DNA of 64,000 bases from Bacteroidota bacterium. GTDB taxonomy: Bacteria; Bacteroidota; Bacteroidia; Bacteroidales; Porphyromonadaceae. The stretch spans positions 1 to 64,000 of the forward strand of contig JAEWDZ010000003.1 in the NCBI GenBank assembly GCA_023389855.1, in the 5' to 3' direction. Positions 1-9,104 of the stretch are shown here, in pieces. The position numbers were made by a program, and so were the translations under genes. The notes beneath the pieces are model-generated. The model ran no database searches, was not told the DNA's origin, and saw nothing but the letters and a program-made list of their open reading frames with translations. Position 1 is the stretch's first letter, and every line of letters begins with the position of its first letter.

Positions 1-9
1 ATTCAAGAC

Positions 10-77
10 TTATTCAGAGAGACGGCATAGTGGTTCTCACGCTATAGCGTGGGCTGCTATTACCATATCCTGAATAA
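10..77. other. Nested inverted repeats, possible structured element
   Basis: No gene is visible in 1-366. Within it, ttattcag (10-17) pairs with ctgaataa (70-77), and a perfect 14-base palindrome (38-51) sits in the middle, with an atag/ctat pair between. Together these could fold into one long broken hairpin. It lies just outside the candidate left attachment repeat at 115-131. It could be the end of a transposable element, a terminator of an upstream gene, or a recombination site; nothing in the window decides this. Confidence 0.3.
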
Positions 78-114
78 AGGTTTTCCTACGACCTCCGACT
101 TAAGACGTGGTAGC

Positions 115-131
115 ATTGCAGTTCCACACTT
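115..131. repeat. Candidate left attachment site (direct repeat)
   Basis: A 17-base sequence beginning attgcagttccac is repeated in the same orientation at 20215-20231 with one mismatch (13 identical bases, one change, then ctt). The second copy lies about 210 bases upstream of the outer integrase start. Integrase-proximal direct repeats flanking foreign genes are the usual signature of integrative elements, so I read these as attL and attR. The match is short and was found by eye. Confidence 0.4.
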
Positions 132-339
132 GAACCGAATAACATTCTATATCTTTCTGATTATCAAATTATACATTCAATACTCGTTGTAATTTGATAC
201 CGCAAAGTTCCCGCGATTTATAAGTTTTTCTAAGAAAACAGTACATGCTATCAACCCATTTTTCTGTTCAAAAAGTGTGTTCTTTTGCATGAAAGCAATT
301 TTGTTCGTCGAAAGTGCCCTAATATCGCAAAATTTAGCG

Positions 340-347
340 TAATTTTG
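340..347 (+). promoter_or_regulatory. Putative -7 element of the hsd operon
   Basis: taattttg matches the Bacteroidota -7 consensus TAnnTTTG and lies 19 bases before the ATG of the small HTH regulator. No clear -33 TTTG is seen at the ideal distance, so the assignment is moderate. Confidence 0.45.
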
Positions 348-366
348 TAGCAAAATTCAGAGTGGT

Positions 367-573
367 ATGAAGTTGAACAGGATAAAAGATATTCTTGAGC
401 AAAAAGGTATATCACAAACTTGGCTTGCAAAACAAGTTGGCAAGAGTTTCAGTACAATCAATAGTTACGCTTGCAACAGGTACCAGCCTGATTTGGAAAC
501 ACTTTTAGCGATTTCAAAGATACTTCAAGTAGATTTGAAAGATTTGATAACTGACGAGAAAGAACGCCAATGA
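367..573 (+). CDS. XRE-family helix-turn-helix regulator
   Basis: This 68-residue protein is almost entirely a Cro/C1-type helix-turn-helix. It has the typical ISQTWLAKQVGKS recognition region at about residues 15-27, then SYACNRYQPDLETLLAISKIL. It is the first gene ahead of hsdR, 64 bases away and in the same direction. Small XRE proteins in this position often time expression of restriction genes (controller proteins), so a role as operon repressor or controller is inferred. It has no other domain. Confidence 0.85.
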   Translation: MKLNRIKDILEQKGISQTWLAKQVGKSFSTINSYACNRYQPDLETLLAISKILQVDLKDLITDEKERQ

Positions 574-637
574 TATAGATAACCGAATATTGAACTCCGA
601 GTTTTGATGAGTTGAACTTCCGATAATAAAATATTAT

Positions 638-3037
638 ATGAACATGGGCATCAGTCATGAATTATCAGAGGAAGATGTAAAGTTCCGCTATATCAACGAA
701 GCCATCACAAGCAAGGGATGGACAAAAGATAGTATTTTCATGGAACAACAAGTGAAATTTACCGATGGTAAAATCAGCTTGCATGGCAATATTGTGCATC
801 GTGAAAAACCAAAGTTCGCTGACTATGTGCTTTATGTGAATAAAGCTACGCCAATCGCTATTATTGAAGCAAAGGATGCCAAGCATACTGTTTCCTATGG
901 TTTACAACAAGCGATGGAATACGCAAAAATGCTTGATGTCAAATTTGCGTTCAGTTCTAATGGAGAGGGTTTTGCCGAGCATGATTTTCTAACCGGACAG
1001 GAACGATGTTTCGGTATGGATGAATTTCCGACCCGCGAAGAATTGATTGAACGGTATAAAAAAGAGATAAACGAAGGAAACGGGCTTAATGAACAGGAGG
1101 AAGCTGTCATTAACCAGCCATTGTGTAGCGGACAAAATATTTTCCCTCCAAGATATTATCAACTTAATGCTATAAATCGTACTATCAACGCCATTGCAAA
1201 AGGGCAAAACCGTATTTTACTTGTGATGGCTACCGGTACAGGTAAGACATACACTGCGTTTCAAATAGTCTGGAGACTGCTTAAGAGTGGATTAAAGAAA
1301 AAAGTTCTTTATCTGGCCGACCGCAATATATTGGTAGATCAATCCATTGAACAAGATTTCAAGCCTTTGGAAAAAGTAATCCATAAAATAGATTATTCCA
1401 AGGACAAGGACAAATTGAAGGAATTGCTTTCTCATCAAGTGTATTTTGCACTTTACCAGCAACTTATCGGACAAAATGATGCAAAAAACTATCGAGAGCT
1501 TTTCCCTAATCCGGATTATTTTGATCTCGTAATCATTGACGAGTGTCATAGAGGAAGTGCAAAAGATGACAGCAACTGGCGCACCATACTGGATTATTTT
1601 TCCTCTGCATCACACATCGGAATGACTGCAACGCCAAAAGAAACACGTTATCAATCAAGCATTGGATATTTTGGTGAGCCTGTTTATACATATAGTTTGA
1701 AAAACGGGATAGAAGATGGCTTCCTTGCTCCGTTTAAAGTCATAAATATTTCAACAAACATCGGGGATGAGTGGAGACCAATCAAAGGCCAAAAGGATAT
1801 TTACGGCAATGAAATCGAAGACAGGATATACAACAACAGTGACTACGACTATAACATCGTGATTGAAGATCGCCATCGGGAAGTAGCACAAGAAATAACC
1901 AACTATCTCAAAAGCACAGATCGTATGGCAAAAACCATTGTATTTTGTGCTGACGAGGCGCATGCGGAGAGAATGCGAATCGCACTGGTCAATGCCAATG
2001 CAGATATGTGCAAAAAGAATCCCGACTATGTAGTCCGCATTACTGGCAGCGATGAATATGGCAAAGGGAAACTGGATTATTTTATTTCTGTTGCATCAAA
2101 ATATCCGGTAATAGCTACGACCAGTAAATTACTATCAACTGGTGTTGACTGTAAAATGGTCAAACTCATAGTCCTCGACCAACAGATCGGCTCAATGACA
2201 GAGTTCAAGCAGATTATAGGACGAGGCACCCGCATTCGTGAAAAAGAAGGGAAAACACATTTTGTAGTAATGGACTTTCGCAATGTGACACGCCTTTTTG
2301 CTGATCCGGATTGGGATGGCCCGATAGAGATTGATCCAGATTATCCTCCGAAGCCATGTTCTGTTTGCGGCAAAAATCCTTGTGTCTGTCCAAAACCTAC
2401 TCCACCTTCGGTATGTTCCGTCTGTGGCAAAAATCCTTGTGAGTGCCCGACACCGGTGCCACGACCAAAACCAATTGTGGATAAAAATGGTTGTGAAGTA
2501 AAAGTAATCAATAAAGTGGTTTCCGTTTATGATACGAACGGGAAACTACTTCGTACAGAAAGCATCACAGATTATACTAAGAAGAATATTATTGACACAT
2601 ATGCGACAATAGAAACCTTTACCTCTAAGTGGAATGCCCTAAAAAGGAAAAGCGAGATAGCGGAAATGCTTAAAGAAGCCGGTATTGACCTTGCGGTTCT
2701 GAAGCATGACCGGAATATGGATGATGTGGATGACTTTGACTTTATCTGTCATATTGCATACGGAAAGAAGACCTTGACAAGACGAGAACGAGCAGAGCAA
2801 GTAAAGAAACGAGATGTCTTTAGTAAATATGAAGAGCAAGCCAGACTCGTGCTTGAAGCTCTGCTTGACAAATATATGGACGAGGGTATTTCTGAACTGG
2901 AGAATCTTTCGGTTTTGAAAAACGATCCATTCAGAAGATTTGGCTCCCCTGCAAACATTGCCAGACTGTTTGGCGGCAAGCAAGGTTACCTTAATGCAGT
3001 AAACAATCTGACTCAACTGATATATAATGTAGCATAA
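638..3037 (+). CDS. hsdR: Type I restriction enzyme R subunit (HsdR)
   Basis: The motor and nuclease subunit of a type I restriction-modification enzyme: it translocates and cuts unmodified DNA with HsdM and HsdS. The N-terminal PD-(D/E)xK-like nuclease shows FADYVLY followed by IAIIEAKD at about residues 60-78. The SF2 helicase has Walker A ATGTGKT (about 198-204), DECH (about 305) and the arginine-rich motif IIGRGTRIRE (about 525). At 799 residues it resembles the shorter EcoEI-type HsdR. An unusual Cys-rich linker, with two copies of C-x2-C-x4-C-x-C, separates helicase and C-terminal region. hsdM follows after 15 bases. A second ATG two codons in (644) is also possible. Confidence 0.95.
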   Translation: MNMGISHELSEEDVKFRYINEAITSKGWTKDSIFMEQQVKFTDGKISLHGNIVHREKPKFADYVLYVNKATPIAIIEAKDAKHTVSYGLQQAMEYAKMLDVKFAFSSNGEGFAEHDFLTGQERCFGMDEFPTREELIERYKKEINEGNGLNEQEEAVINQPLCSGQNIFPPRYYQLNAINRTINAIAKGQNRILLVMATGTGKTYTAFQIVWRLLKSGLKKKVLYLADRNILVDQSIEQDFKPLEKVIHKIDYSKDKDKLKELLSHQVYFALYQQLIGQNDAKNYRELFPNPDYFDLVIIDECHRGSAKDDSNWRTILDYFSSASHIGMTATPKETRYQSSIGYFGEPVYTYSLKNGIEDGFLAPFKVINISTNIGDEWRPIKGQKDIYGNEIEDRIYNNSDYDYNIVIEDRHREVAQEITNYLKSTDRMAKTIVFCADEAHAERMRIALVNANADMCKKNPDYVVRITGSDEYGKGKLDYFISVASKYPVIATTSKLLSTGVDCKMVKLIVLDQQIGSMTEFKQIIGRGTRIREKEGKTHFVVMDFRNVTRLFADPDWDGPIEIDPDYPPKPCSVCGKNPCVCPKPTPPSVCSVCGKNPCECPTPVPRPKPIVDKNGCEVKVINKVVSVYDTNGKLLRTESITDYTKKNIIDTYATIETFTSKWNALKRKSEIAEMLKEAGIDLAVLKHDRNMDDVDDFDFICHIAYGKKTLTRRERAEQVKKRDVFSKYEEQARLVLEALLDKYMDEGISELENLSVLKNDPFRRFGSPANIARLFGGKQGYLNAVNNLTQLIYNVA
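2357..2448 (+). repeat. Tandem Cys-rich motif repeat within hsdR
   Basis: Two near-identical 35-base units (2357-2391 and 2414-2448), spaced 57 bases apart, each encode CSVCGKNPCxCP. They add two possible zinc-knuckle motifs in a proline-rich linker between the helicase and the C-terminal domain of HsdR. The unit and its spacing are multiples of three, so the frame is kept. Confidence 0.75.
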
Positions 3038-3052
3038 AAAGAAAAGTAAAAT

Positions 3053-4552
3053 ATGAGTTTGTCGAATTTCGTAAAACGGATACGCAATATAATGCGCAAT
3101 GATGCCGGTATCAATGGTGATGCACAGCGCATAGAGCAGATGGCATGGATGCTCTTTCTTAAAGTTTATGACGAGAAAGAGAATGACTGGGAAATGGAGG
3201 ATGATTATAAATCCATTATTCCTGAAGAATGCCGTTGGCGTAATTGGGCTCACGATGATGGAAGCGGGCATGCCCTGACGGGAGATGACCTGCTATTATT
3301 TGTCAACAATGTGGTATTTGATAAACTCAAGAAGATAGAGATTACTCCCGACACACCTATCCGGCAAGCAATCGTAAGAACTGTTTTTGAAGATGCCAAC
3401 CAATATATGAAAGATGGGGTACAACTCCGACAGGTTCTGAATGTAATTGACGATCTCAATCTTGCCGACTATGAAGAAAGTCATGCTTTCGGTGAAATTT
3501 ACGAAAACATACTCAAGGAAATGCAGTCCGCCGGATCTTCCGGCGAGTTTTATACGCCGAGAGCTTTAACTGAATTTATGGCGGAAATAATTAAGCCGCA
3601 GATTGGGGAGAAGATGGCGGATTTTGCTTGTGGAACCGGTGGCTTTATTACCAGTTGGCTTGGAGAACTTGACAAGCGAGTGGTTACTGCTGAAGACAGA
3701 GAGAAGTTTAATCAATCTGTATTTGGTATCGAAAAGAAACAATTCCCTTATATGCTGTGTGTAACAAATCTCTTGCTCCATGGCATAGATAAGCCATTGG
3801 TATTTCATGACAACTCACTGACTAAAGATGTTCTCAACTATACGGAAAAGGATAAATTTGATGTCGTACTCATGAATCCTCCATATGGTGGGAACGAAAA
3901 AGCCGATGTCAAGTCTCATTTTCCTTCCGACATGCGAAGCAGTGAAACTGCCGACCTGTTCATGGTGCTTATCATGTATCGCTTGAAGAAAAACGGCAGA
4001 GCAGCCGTTATTGTTCCTGATGGCTTTCTGTTTGGCGCGGACAATACCAAGATAGCCATAAAGACAAAATTGTTGCGTGATTTTAATCTGCATACAATCA
4101 TTCGATTGCCAGGAAGCATTTTTTCGCCTTACACCAGCATAGCAACGAATATTCTGTTTTTCAATAATGAAAAGGCAGAAGATTCACCTGTCGGTTACTC
4201 TACCAAAGAGACATGGTTCTATCGTTTGGATATGCCGGAGGGATACAAGCATTTCTCCAAAACAAAACCGATGCGTTTGGAACATTGTAATCCTATCAAA
4301 GAATGGTGGGATAACCGTAAGGAAATCATTATTGAGGAAGGGAACGAGAAAGCTCGCTGCTATTCAGTCGAAGACCTGATTGGTTCTGACTGCAATTTCG
4401 ACTTATGCAAGTTCCCGAAAGAAGATGAAGAAATTTTGCCTCCGGCCGAGCTGCTGGCTGACTATTACAAAAAACGGGCGGCTCTTGACCATGAGATAGA
4501 CAAGACCTTGGCCGAGATACAGAAAATTCTCGGTATAGAAATAGAAAGGTGA
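3053..4552 (+). CDS. hsdM: Type I DNA methyltransferase M subunit (HsdM)
   Basis: N6-adenine methyltransferase subunit that, with HsdS, modifies host DNA and positions HsdR. The N-terminal helical HsdM domain (residues 1 to about 125) precedes the methyltransferase fold: GEFYTPRALTEFM at about 164, the AdoMet-binding FACGTGGF (about 191) and the catalytic NPPYGG (about 275), the N6-adenine signature NPPY. At 499 residues its length is normal. It lies 15 bases after hsdR and 22 before the DUF1016 gene, so the four genes probably form one transcript. Confidence 0.96.
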   Translation: MSLSNFVKRIRNIMRNDAGINGDAQRIEQMAWMLFLKVYDEKENDWEMEDDYKSIIPEECRWRNWAHDDGSGHALTGDDLLLFVNNVVFDKLKKIEITPDTPIRQAIVRTVFEDANQYMKDGVQLRQVLNVIDDLNLADYEESHAFGEIYENILKEMQSAGSSGEFYTPRALTEFMAEIIKPQIGEKMADFACGTGGFITSWLGELDKRVVTAEDREKFNQSVFGIEKKQFPYMLCVTNLLLHGIDKPLVFHDNSLTKDVLNYTEKDKFDVVLMNPPYGGNEKADVKSHFPSDMRSSETADLFMVLIMYRLKKNGRAAVIVPDGFLFGADNTKIAIKTKLLRDFNLHTIIRLPGSIFSPYTSIATNILFFNNEKAEDSPVGYSTKETWFYRLDMPEGYKHFSKTKPMRLEHCNPIKEWWDNRKEIIIEEGNEKARCYSVEDLIGSDCNFDLCKFPKEDEEILPPAELLADYYKKRAALDHEIDKTLAEIQKILGIEIER

Positions 4553-4574
4553 CCTATTAGAAAAGAAAAAGAAG

Positions 4575-5606
4575 ATGAATACAGAAACAACGATAGTGCA
4601 ATATAACGATCCGGCGTACAGTGAACTTGTCAACCATATTACGGATTTATGGACGGAGGCTAAGGCCGATGCCATAACAGCCGTAAATGCACACCTTCTT
4701 GATGCGAACTGGAAGACAGGACAATATATTGTTGAATTTGAGCAAAAAGGGATGGCTCGGGCCGAATACGGCAAGCAACTTCTCGTAAATCTATCAAAGG
4801 ACTTGACAATAAGATGCGGTCGTGGGTTCAGCCGGTCCAATTTAACCTATATGCGTAAACTCTATCTCGCTTTCCCAAAAAGTGAGACACTGTCTCACAA
4901 ATTGACATGGAGTCATTATTTCGAGTTGTTGAAATGTGATGACCCTTTGGAGATGAAGTTCTACTTCACGGAATCCATACGCCAAGGCTGGAAAGTGCGG
5001 GAGCTGAAACGGCAAATAAAAAGTGCATTGTTTCAGCGGCTTGCATTGAGTACGGATAAGAAAGGAGTATTGGCTTTGGCAAACGAGGGGCATCAGGTGC
5101 TTACTCCACAGGATATTATTAGGGATCCTTTTGTCTTGGAATTTGCCGGACTTCCGCAGAAGAAACAGTACAAGGAAGGTGAATTGGAAGCAGCTCTGAA
5201 GGCCAATATGGAAAAGTTCTTACTGGAACTCGGACGGGGGTTTGCCTTCGTGGGGCGCCAGTTTGTGATGCACATTGGAAGCAGACGACTCAAGGTGGAC
5301 TTGGTGTTCTATCATTGCATATTGAAATGTTATGTTCTGATAGACTTAAAACGGGGTGAGATCAAGCATGGAGACATAGGTCAGATGAATCTTTACCTGA
5401 ACTATTTCAAGACAGAGATATGTCAGAATGATGATAATCCTCCTATCGGGATTGTGCTGGGCGCAAAGAAAGATGAGCTGCTGTTGGAGTATGCACTCGA
5501 AGGTATTACGAATCAACTTTTTGCTGCCAGATACCAATTATACCTCCCAAAGCGAGAAGAATTGCAGGCTCAACTTGACAAGATTCTTGACGAATATCCC
5601 GAATGA
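4575..5606 (+). CDS. DUF1016 (YhcG-type) PD-(D/E)xK nuclease
   Basis: A YhcG-family protein of 343 residues: an N-terminal helical DUF1016_N region (about 10-160, with the conserved YGKQLLVNLSKDL stretch) and a C-terminal DUF1016 nuclease-like domain (about 180-330). The latter shows LKVDLVFYH and LIDLKRGEIKHGD, matching the D...x(n)...DLKxG core of PD-(D/E)xK folds. Such genes are often inserted between hsdM and hsdS in Bacteroidota operons. The role is not established; an accessory nuclease or structural partner of the restriction complex is inferred from position. Confidence 0.85.
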   Translation: MNTETTIVQYNDPAYSELVNHITDLWTEAKADAITAVNAHLLDANWKTGQYIVEFEQKGMARAEYGKQLLVNLSKDLTIRCGRGFSRSNLTYMRKLYLAFPKSETLSHKLTWSHYFELLKCDDPLEMKFYFTESIRQGWKVRELKRQIKSALFQRLALSTDKKGVLALANEGHQVLTPQDIIRDPFVLEFAGLPQKKQYKEGELEAALKANMEKFLLELGRGFAFVGRQFVMHIGSRRLKVDLVFYHCILKCYVLIDLKRGEIKHGDIGQMNLYLNYFKTEICQNDDNPPIGIVLGAKKDELLLEYALEGITNQLFAARYQLYLPKREELQAQLDKILDEYPE

Positions 5607-5649
5607 TAAATATGTGAGACAGCGTTTCACATTTCAATACAGCAAATAA

Positions 5650-7209
5650 ATGAACGGAAAACAACTTAAAAACAGCATACTTCAATGGGCGATACAGGGA
5701 AAACTTGTACCGCAAGATCCGAATGACGAACCTGCATCAGTACTTCTTGAACGGATTAGGGAGGAAAAGGCTCGGTTGGTCAAAGAGAAGAAAATCAAAA
5801 AAGACAAGAACGAATCCATTATCTATCGCGGTGAGGACAATTCCTATTATGAGAAGTTTCTCGCCACAGGGGAGGTGAAGTGCATTGACGAGGAGATTCC
5901 GTTTGAGATTCCACAAGGGTGGGAGTGGTGCAGGTTTGGAAGTTTAATGATAAATCGGGATAGCGAGAGGATCCCATTGTCTGTTGCCCAGCGGCAAACT
6001 CTTAAAAAGGTGTACGATTACTACGGGGCATCTGGAGTAATTGATAAAGTTGATAAATATCTTTTTGACAAAGACTTGTTGTTGATAGGAGAAGATGGCG
6101 CAAACCTTATCAACAGAAGTACTCCTATTGCATTTATAGCCAAAGGGAAATATTGGGTAAATAATCATGCTCATGTCCTTGATGTATGCGGAGGACTTAA
6201 TCTGGCATACATAGCTTTGTTTATAAACGCCATATCACTTGTGAATTATGTAACAGGGACTGCACAGCCAAAGATGAATCAGGAAAAGATGAATTCCATT
6301 TTGGTTACAGTTCCTCCCATATCAGAACAGGCGCGAATTGTTAATCAAATTGAAAGTTTGCAACCCTTAATAATAAGGTATGACAAGGCGCAAAGTGAAC
6401 TTAACATACTAAATACCTCTGTCAAGGAACAACTGAAAAAATCTATTTTACAAGAGGCAATACAGGGACATCTTGTTCCACAAATTGTTGAGGAAGGAAC
6501 AGCCGAAGAATTACTTGCCGAGATTCGTAAAGAGAAAAAGCGCCTTGTGAATGAAGGCAAGTTGAAAAAGTCTGCACTCAATGATTCTATCATTTTCAAA
6601 GGTGACGATAACAAGTATTGGGAGAAGATTGGAAAAGAAGTGTGTTGTATTGACGATGAAATGCCTTTTGAAATACCTGAAACTTGGGCTTGGGTAAGAC
6701 TTAATGATATTTGTTCTTATATCCAACGAGGGAAATCACCAAAATATTCTCTAATAAGGAAATATCCTGTTATAGCGCAAAAGTGCAATCAATGGAGCGG
6801 ATTTTCTATTGATAAAGCACAATTTATAGAACCTTCTACATTGATGTCCTACAGCGAAGAACGATTGTTGCAAGATGGTGATTTGATGTGGAACTCTACG
6901 GGATTAGGCACATTAGGCAGAATGGCTATTTATCGGAGCAGTCTAAATCCGTATGGTATAGCCGTTGCTGATAGCCATGTTACTGTCATACGGGCATTAA
7001 AACAGTTTGTGCTTCCTAAATATCTCTATTACTATTTTTCAAGCAATACAGTACAATCTGTTATTGAAGATAAAGCTGATGGAAGTACTAAACAAAAGGA
7101 ACTTTCAACTGCAACAATAAAAAGCTATATTCTGCCACTTCCTCCCTTTGCAGAGCAACAGCGAATAGTGGCTAAAGTTGAAGAATTAGCAAGTATTATG
7201 AGCAGATAA
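5650..7209 (+). CDS. hsdS: Type I specificity subunit HsdS, expressed copy
   Basis: Determines the DNA sequence recognised by the R-M enzyme. The 519 residues show the half-repeat plan: N-terminal conserved region (1-90, with LKNSILQWAIQGKLVPQ), recognition domain 1 (about 90-240), central conserved region (about 255-345, with a second LKKSILQEAIQGHLVPQ), recognition domain 2 (about 345-500) and a final FAEQQRIVAKVEEL helix. It is the only copy with an intact start and leads the invertible cassette. Both conserved regions coincide with inverted repeats shared with the silent copy, so its recognition domains are predicted to be exchangeable. The stop is followed directly by a third recognition-domain fragment in another frame. 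Confidence 0.94.
   Translation: MNGKQLKNSILQWAIQGKLVPQDPNDEPASVLLERIREEKARLVKEKKIKKDKNESIIYRGEDNSYYEKFLATGEVKCIDEEIPFEIPQGWEWCRFGSLMINRDSERIPLSVAQRQTLKKVYDYYGASGVIDKVDKYLFDKDLLLIGEDGANLINRSTPIAFIAKGKYWVNNHAHVLDVCGGLNLAYIALFINAISLVNYVTGTAQPKMNQEKMNSILVTVPPISEQARIVNQIESLQPLIIRYDKAQSELNILNTSVKEQLKKSILQEAIQGHLVPQIVEEGTAEELLAEIRKEKKRLVNEGKLKKSALNDSIIFKGDDNKYWEKIGKEVCCIDDEMPFEIPETWAWVRLNDICSYIQRGKSPKYSLIRKYPVIAQKCNQWSGFSIDKAQFIEPSTLMSYSEERLLQDGDLMWNSTGLGTLGRMAIYRSSLNPYGIAVADSHVTVIRALKQFVLPKYLYYYFSSNTVQSVIEDKADGSTKQKELSTATIKSYILPLPPFAEQQRIVAKVEELASIMSR
5841..5913 (+). repeat. Long inverted repeat, left copy
   Basis: 73 bases identical at 69 positions to the reverse complement of 9015-9087. It encodes YYEKFLATG and CIDEEIPFEIP just before recognition domain 1 of the expressed hsdS. 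Recombination with the right copy would swap both recognition domains at once. Confidence 0.9.
6593..6619 (+). repeat. Central inverted repeat, left copy
   Basis: 27 bases perfectly identical to the reverse complement of 8270-8296, inside a longer imperfect match. It codes for the IIFKGDDNKY stretch just before recognition domain 2. Recombination here would swap only the second recognition domain. Confidence 0.9.
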
Positions 7210-7697
7210 ATGGGCAAGCCGTTCAGATAGAGTGTGATTATGACTTTCCCTATAGTTGGTCGCTTGTGAGATTATCCTCAATTTGTTCTCTCATTGATGG
7301 CGAAAAGAAAGAGGGACAGCAGTTGTGTCTTGATGCAAAATTTTTACGAGGCAAGAGTGCCGGAGAATATCAGCAAAGAGGCAAATTTGTCCACAAAGGA
7401 GATAATATCATCCTTGTGGATGGGGAGAACTCCGGCGAAGTTTTCACAGTGCCTTGCGATGGCTATATGGGTAGCACATTTAAGCAACTCTGGGTTAGTT
7501 CTATTATGCATTTGCCGTATGTCTTAAACTATATTCTGTTCTACAAGGAGTTATTGCGAAAGTCTAAACGAGGCGCAGCCATTCCACATCTAAACAAGGA
7601 GATATTCTATTCGCTTATTATCGGCATTCCACCGTACCAAGAGCAAATGAGAATTGTGAACAGAATCAATGAAATATACAGCAAGATTAAGGGCTGA
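7182..7697 (+). pseudogene. hsdS fragment with a fifth recognition domain
   Basis: An open frame without a good start (a GTG exists at 7266). It begins inside the hsdS 3' end in a different frame and encodes FPYSWSLVRLSSIC, a recognition-domain region, then IPPYQEQMRIVNRINEIYSKIKG, the usual C-terminal helix. Skipping two bases near 7195 would join it to hsdS. It therefore looks like half an HsdS left by recombination or frameshift. It is carried on the invertible segment and could be expressed only after a further rearrangement. Confidence 0.75.
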
Positions 7698-7715
7698 TTA
7701 GCCCTTAATCTTGCT
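7680..7715. repeat. Perfect 16-base palindrome at convergent hsdS stops
   Basis: agcaagattaagggct (7680-7695) and its exact reverse complement (7700-7715) are separated by gatt. The fragment on the plus strand and the silent copy on the minus strand both end in SKIKG, and their stop codons (7695-7697 and 7698-7700) abut. The arms are thus the shared 3' ends of two convergent hsdS units. The hairpin could also stop transcription in both directions, but no T-run follows. Confidence 0.85.
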
Positions 7716-8269
7716 ATTTACTAATTCTATTTTTGTCACAATTCTTTTCTGCTCAAGTAAAGGCGGCAAAGGAATCAATAAATTATTTAGACTTTTGTTA
7801 TTAAGTGTTTTTCCTTTTATAGCATCTTTAGAATCTCCACTATTAGAAATTGTAGGGAGAATATAAAACAGATAATCTCGAAATATATTATTAACATCTG
7901 CATATGGCACAATCGTGATTATAGCTTCGTTATGATAGGCATCTACCCCTAAGATAGATGTGCGTCCTACAGTAAGTTTGAAACTCATAAGCAAACTACC
8001 TTTAGGAGTTGGATAACACTTAAAGATTTCATTAACAGCTATATCTGACACTTTTTCTTTTACTGCTTTTATTGTCCCTCCTTCAACCATATCTGATATT
8101 GAAACCCAATTATGTTTACCATTACTCCAATATACCTGCTCTCCACGCGGTGGTGTCTTTCCTATACGCATTTTAACGATTGTGCCGAATCGACACCACA
8201 TCCAAGTTGGAGGGATTTCAAAAGGAATATCGCCAGTTATATCAACCACTTTACTTCCTATCTGCTCAT

Positions 8270-8296
8270 AATACTTGTTATCGTCACCTTTGAAAA
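8270..8296 (-). repeat. Central inverted repeat, right copy
   Basis: Perfect 27-base partner of 6593-6619 in opposite orientation, in the central conserved region of the silent hsdS. Confidence 0.9.
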
Positions 8297-9014
8297 TAAT
8301 GGAATCATTGAGAGCTGATTTCTTTAACTTGCCTTCTTTGGCAAGTTTTTGCTTCTCCTGTTGTATCTGTTCAAGTAGCTCTTGTGCTGTGCCTTCTGCC
8401 TCTATCTGTGGAACAAGTTTGCCCTGTATTGCTTCTTGAAGAACAGATTTTTTAAGTATATTTTTTAATTCTACATTTAGATTATCAAGTTTTGTTTGAG
8501 TCTTGCCATATCTATCCGCTATCGGTAAAACTTCAGCAATTTTACCGGCAATTCGACATTGCTCTTCAATTGGAGGTAACGGAAAAAGCTTGTTTTCCAA
8601 ATACCCAACAACAATACGCTGTTGATTTGCTGTACCTTTAAAAGTAGCTTCATCAATAAAGTATGGACTTTCAAGGAAATACAAGGTATAGAAACGATTT
8701 ATAGTTTCCCCATATGGACGTAAAACTTTTAATTCTGTTGTTCCTGCTCCTATACCATTTGGTAAATTAGAGAAAACGGCTGATTTCCTGTTTTGAAAGC
8801 ATGGCGTTATTTTAGCAAATGCTATATCTCCGTCAGCGAACTGAGTAAAGCCGGATTTTATTTCTTTCCACTTCCTTTCATAGTAATGGTAATCTGAACC
8901 ATATACAGCACTAATTGCTTCCATTGGAATAAATGCTGCAAGCATATTATCATTGGCTTCTACCCTTGGATTAAGTTGAAATATAGACGATATGCGTGTC
9001 CATTCCCAACTACT

Positions 9015-9087
9015 TGGAATCTCAAACGGAATCTCCTCATCAATGCACTTCACCACCCCCGTGGCGAGGAACTTCTCATAATAGGAA
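9015..9087 (-). repeat. Long inverted repeat, right copy
   Basis: Partner of 5841-5913 (69 of 73 bases). It forms the 5' limit of hsdS similarity in the silent cassette and the outer edge of the invertible region. Confidence 0.9.
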
Positions 9088-9104
9088 CTCAAAACACTAA
9101 CCAC

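Larger units (their letters stand above)
7698..9092 (-). pseudogene. Silent inverted hsdS cassette (two recognition domains)
   Basis: Encodes about 460 residues of HsdS without the N-terminal conserved region. Real similarity starts at YYEKFLATG (from 9087) and the only start before it is spurious. It holds recognition domain 3 (residues about 30-180), the central conserved region (about 205-290, with LKKSVLQEAIQGKLVPQ) and recognition domain 4 (about 290-445), ending LLEQKRIVTKIELVNSKIKG. Its recognition domains differ from those of the expressed copy, while the conserved regions carry the inverted repeats. It is a storage locus that becomes expressed by inversion, not a dead gene. Confidence 0.88.

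Noticed and set aside
2639..3271. 210-codon antisense frame over the hsdR/hsdM junction
   Set aside because: It lies opposite two clear genes and lacks domain similarity.
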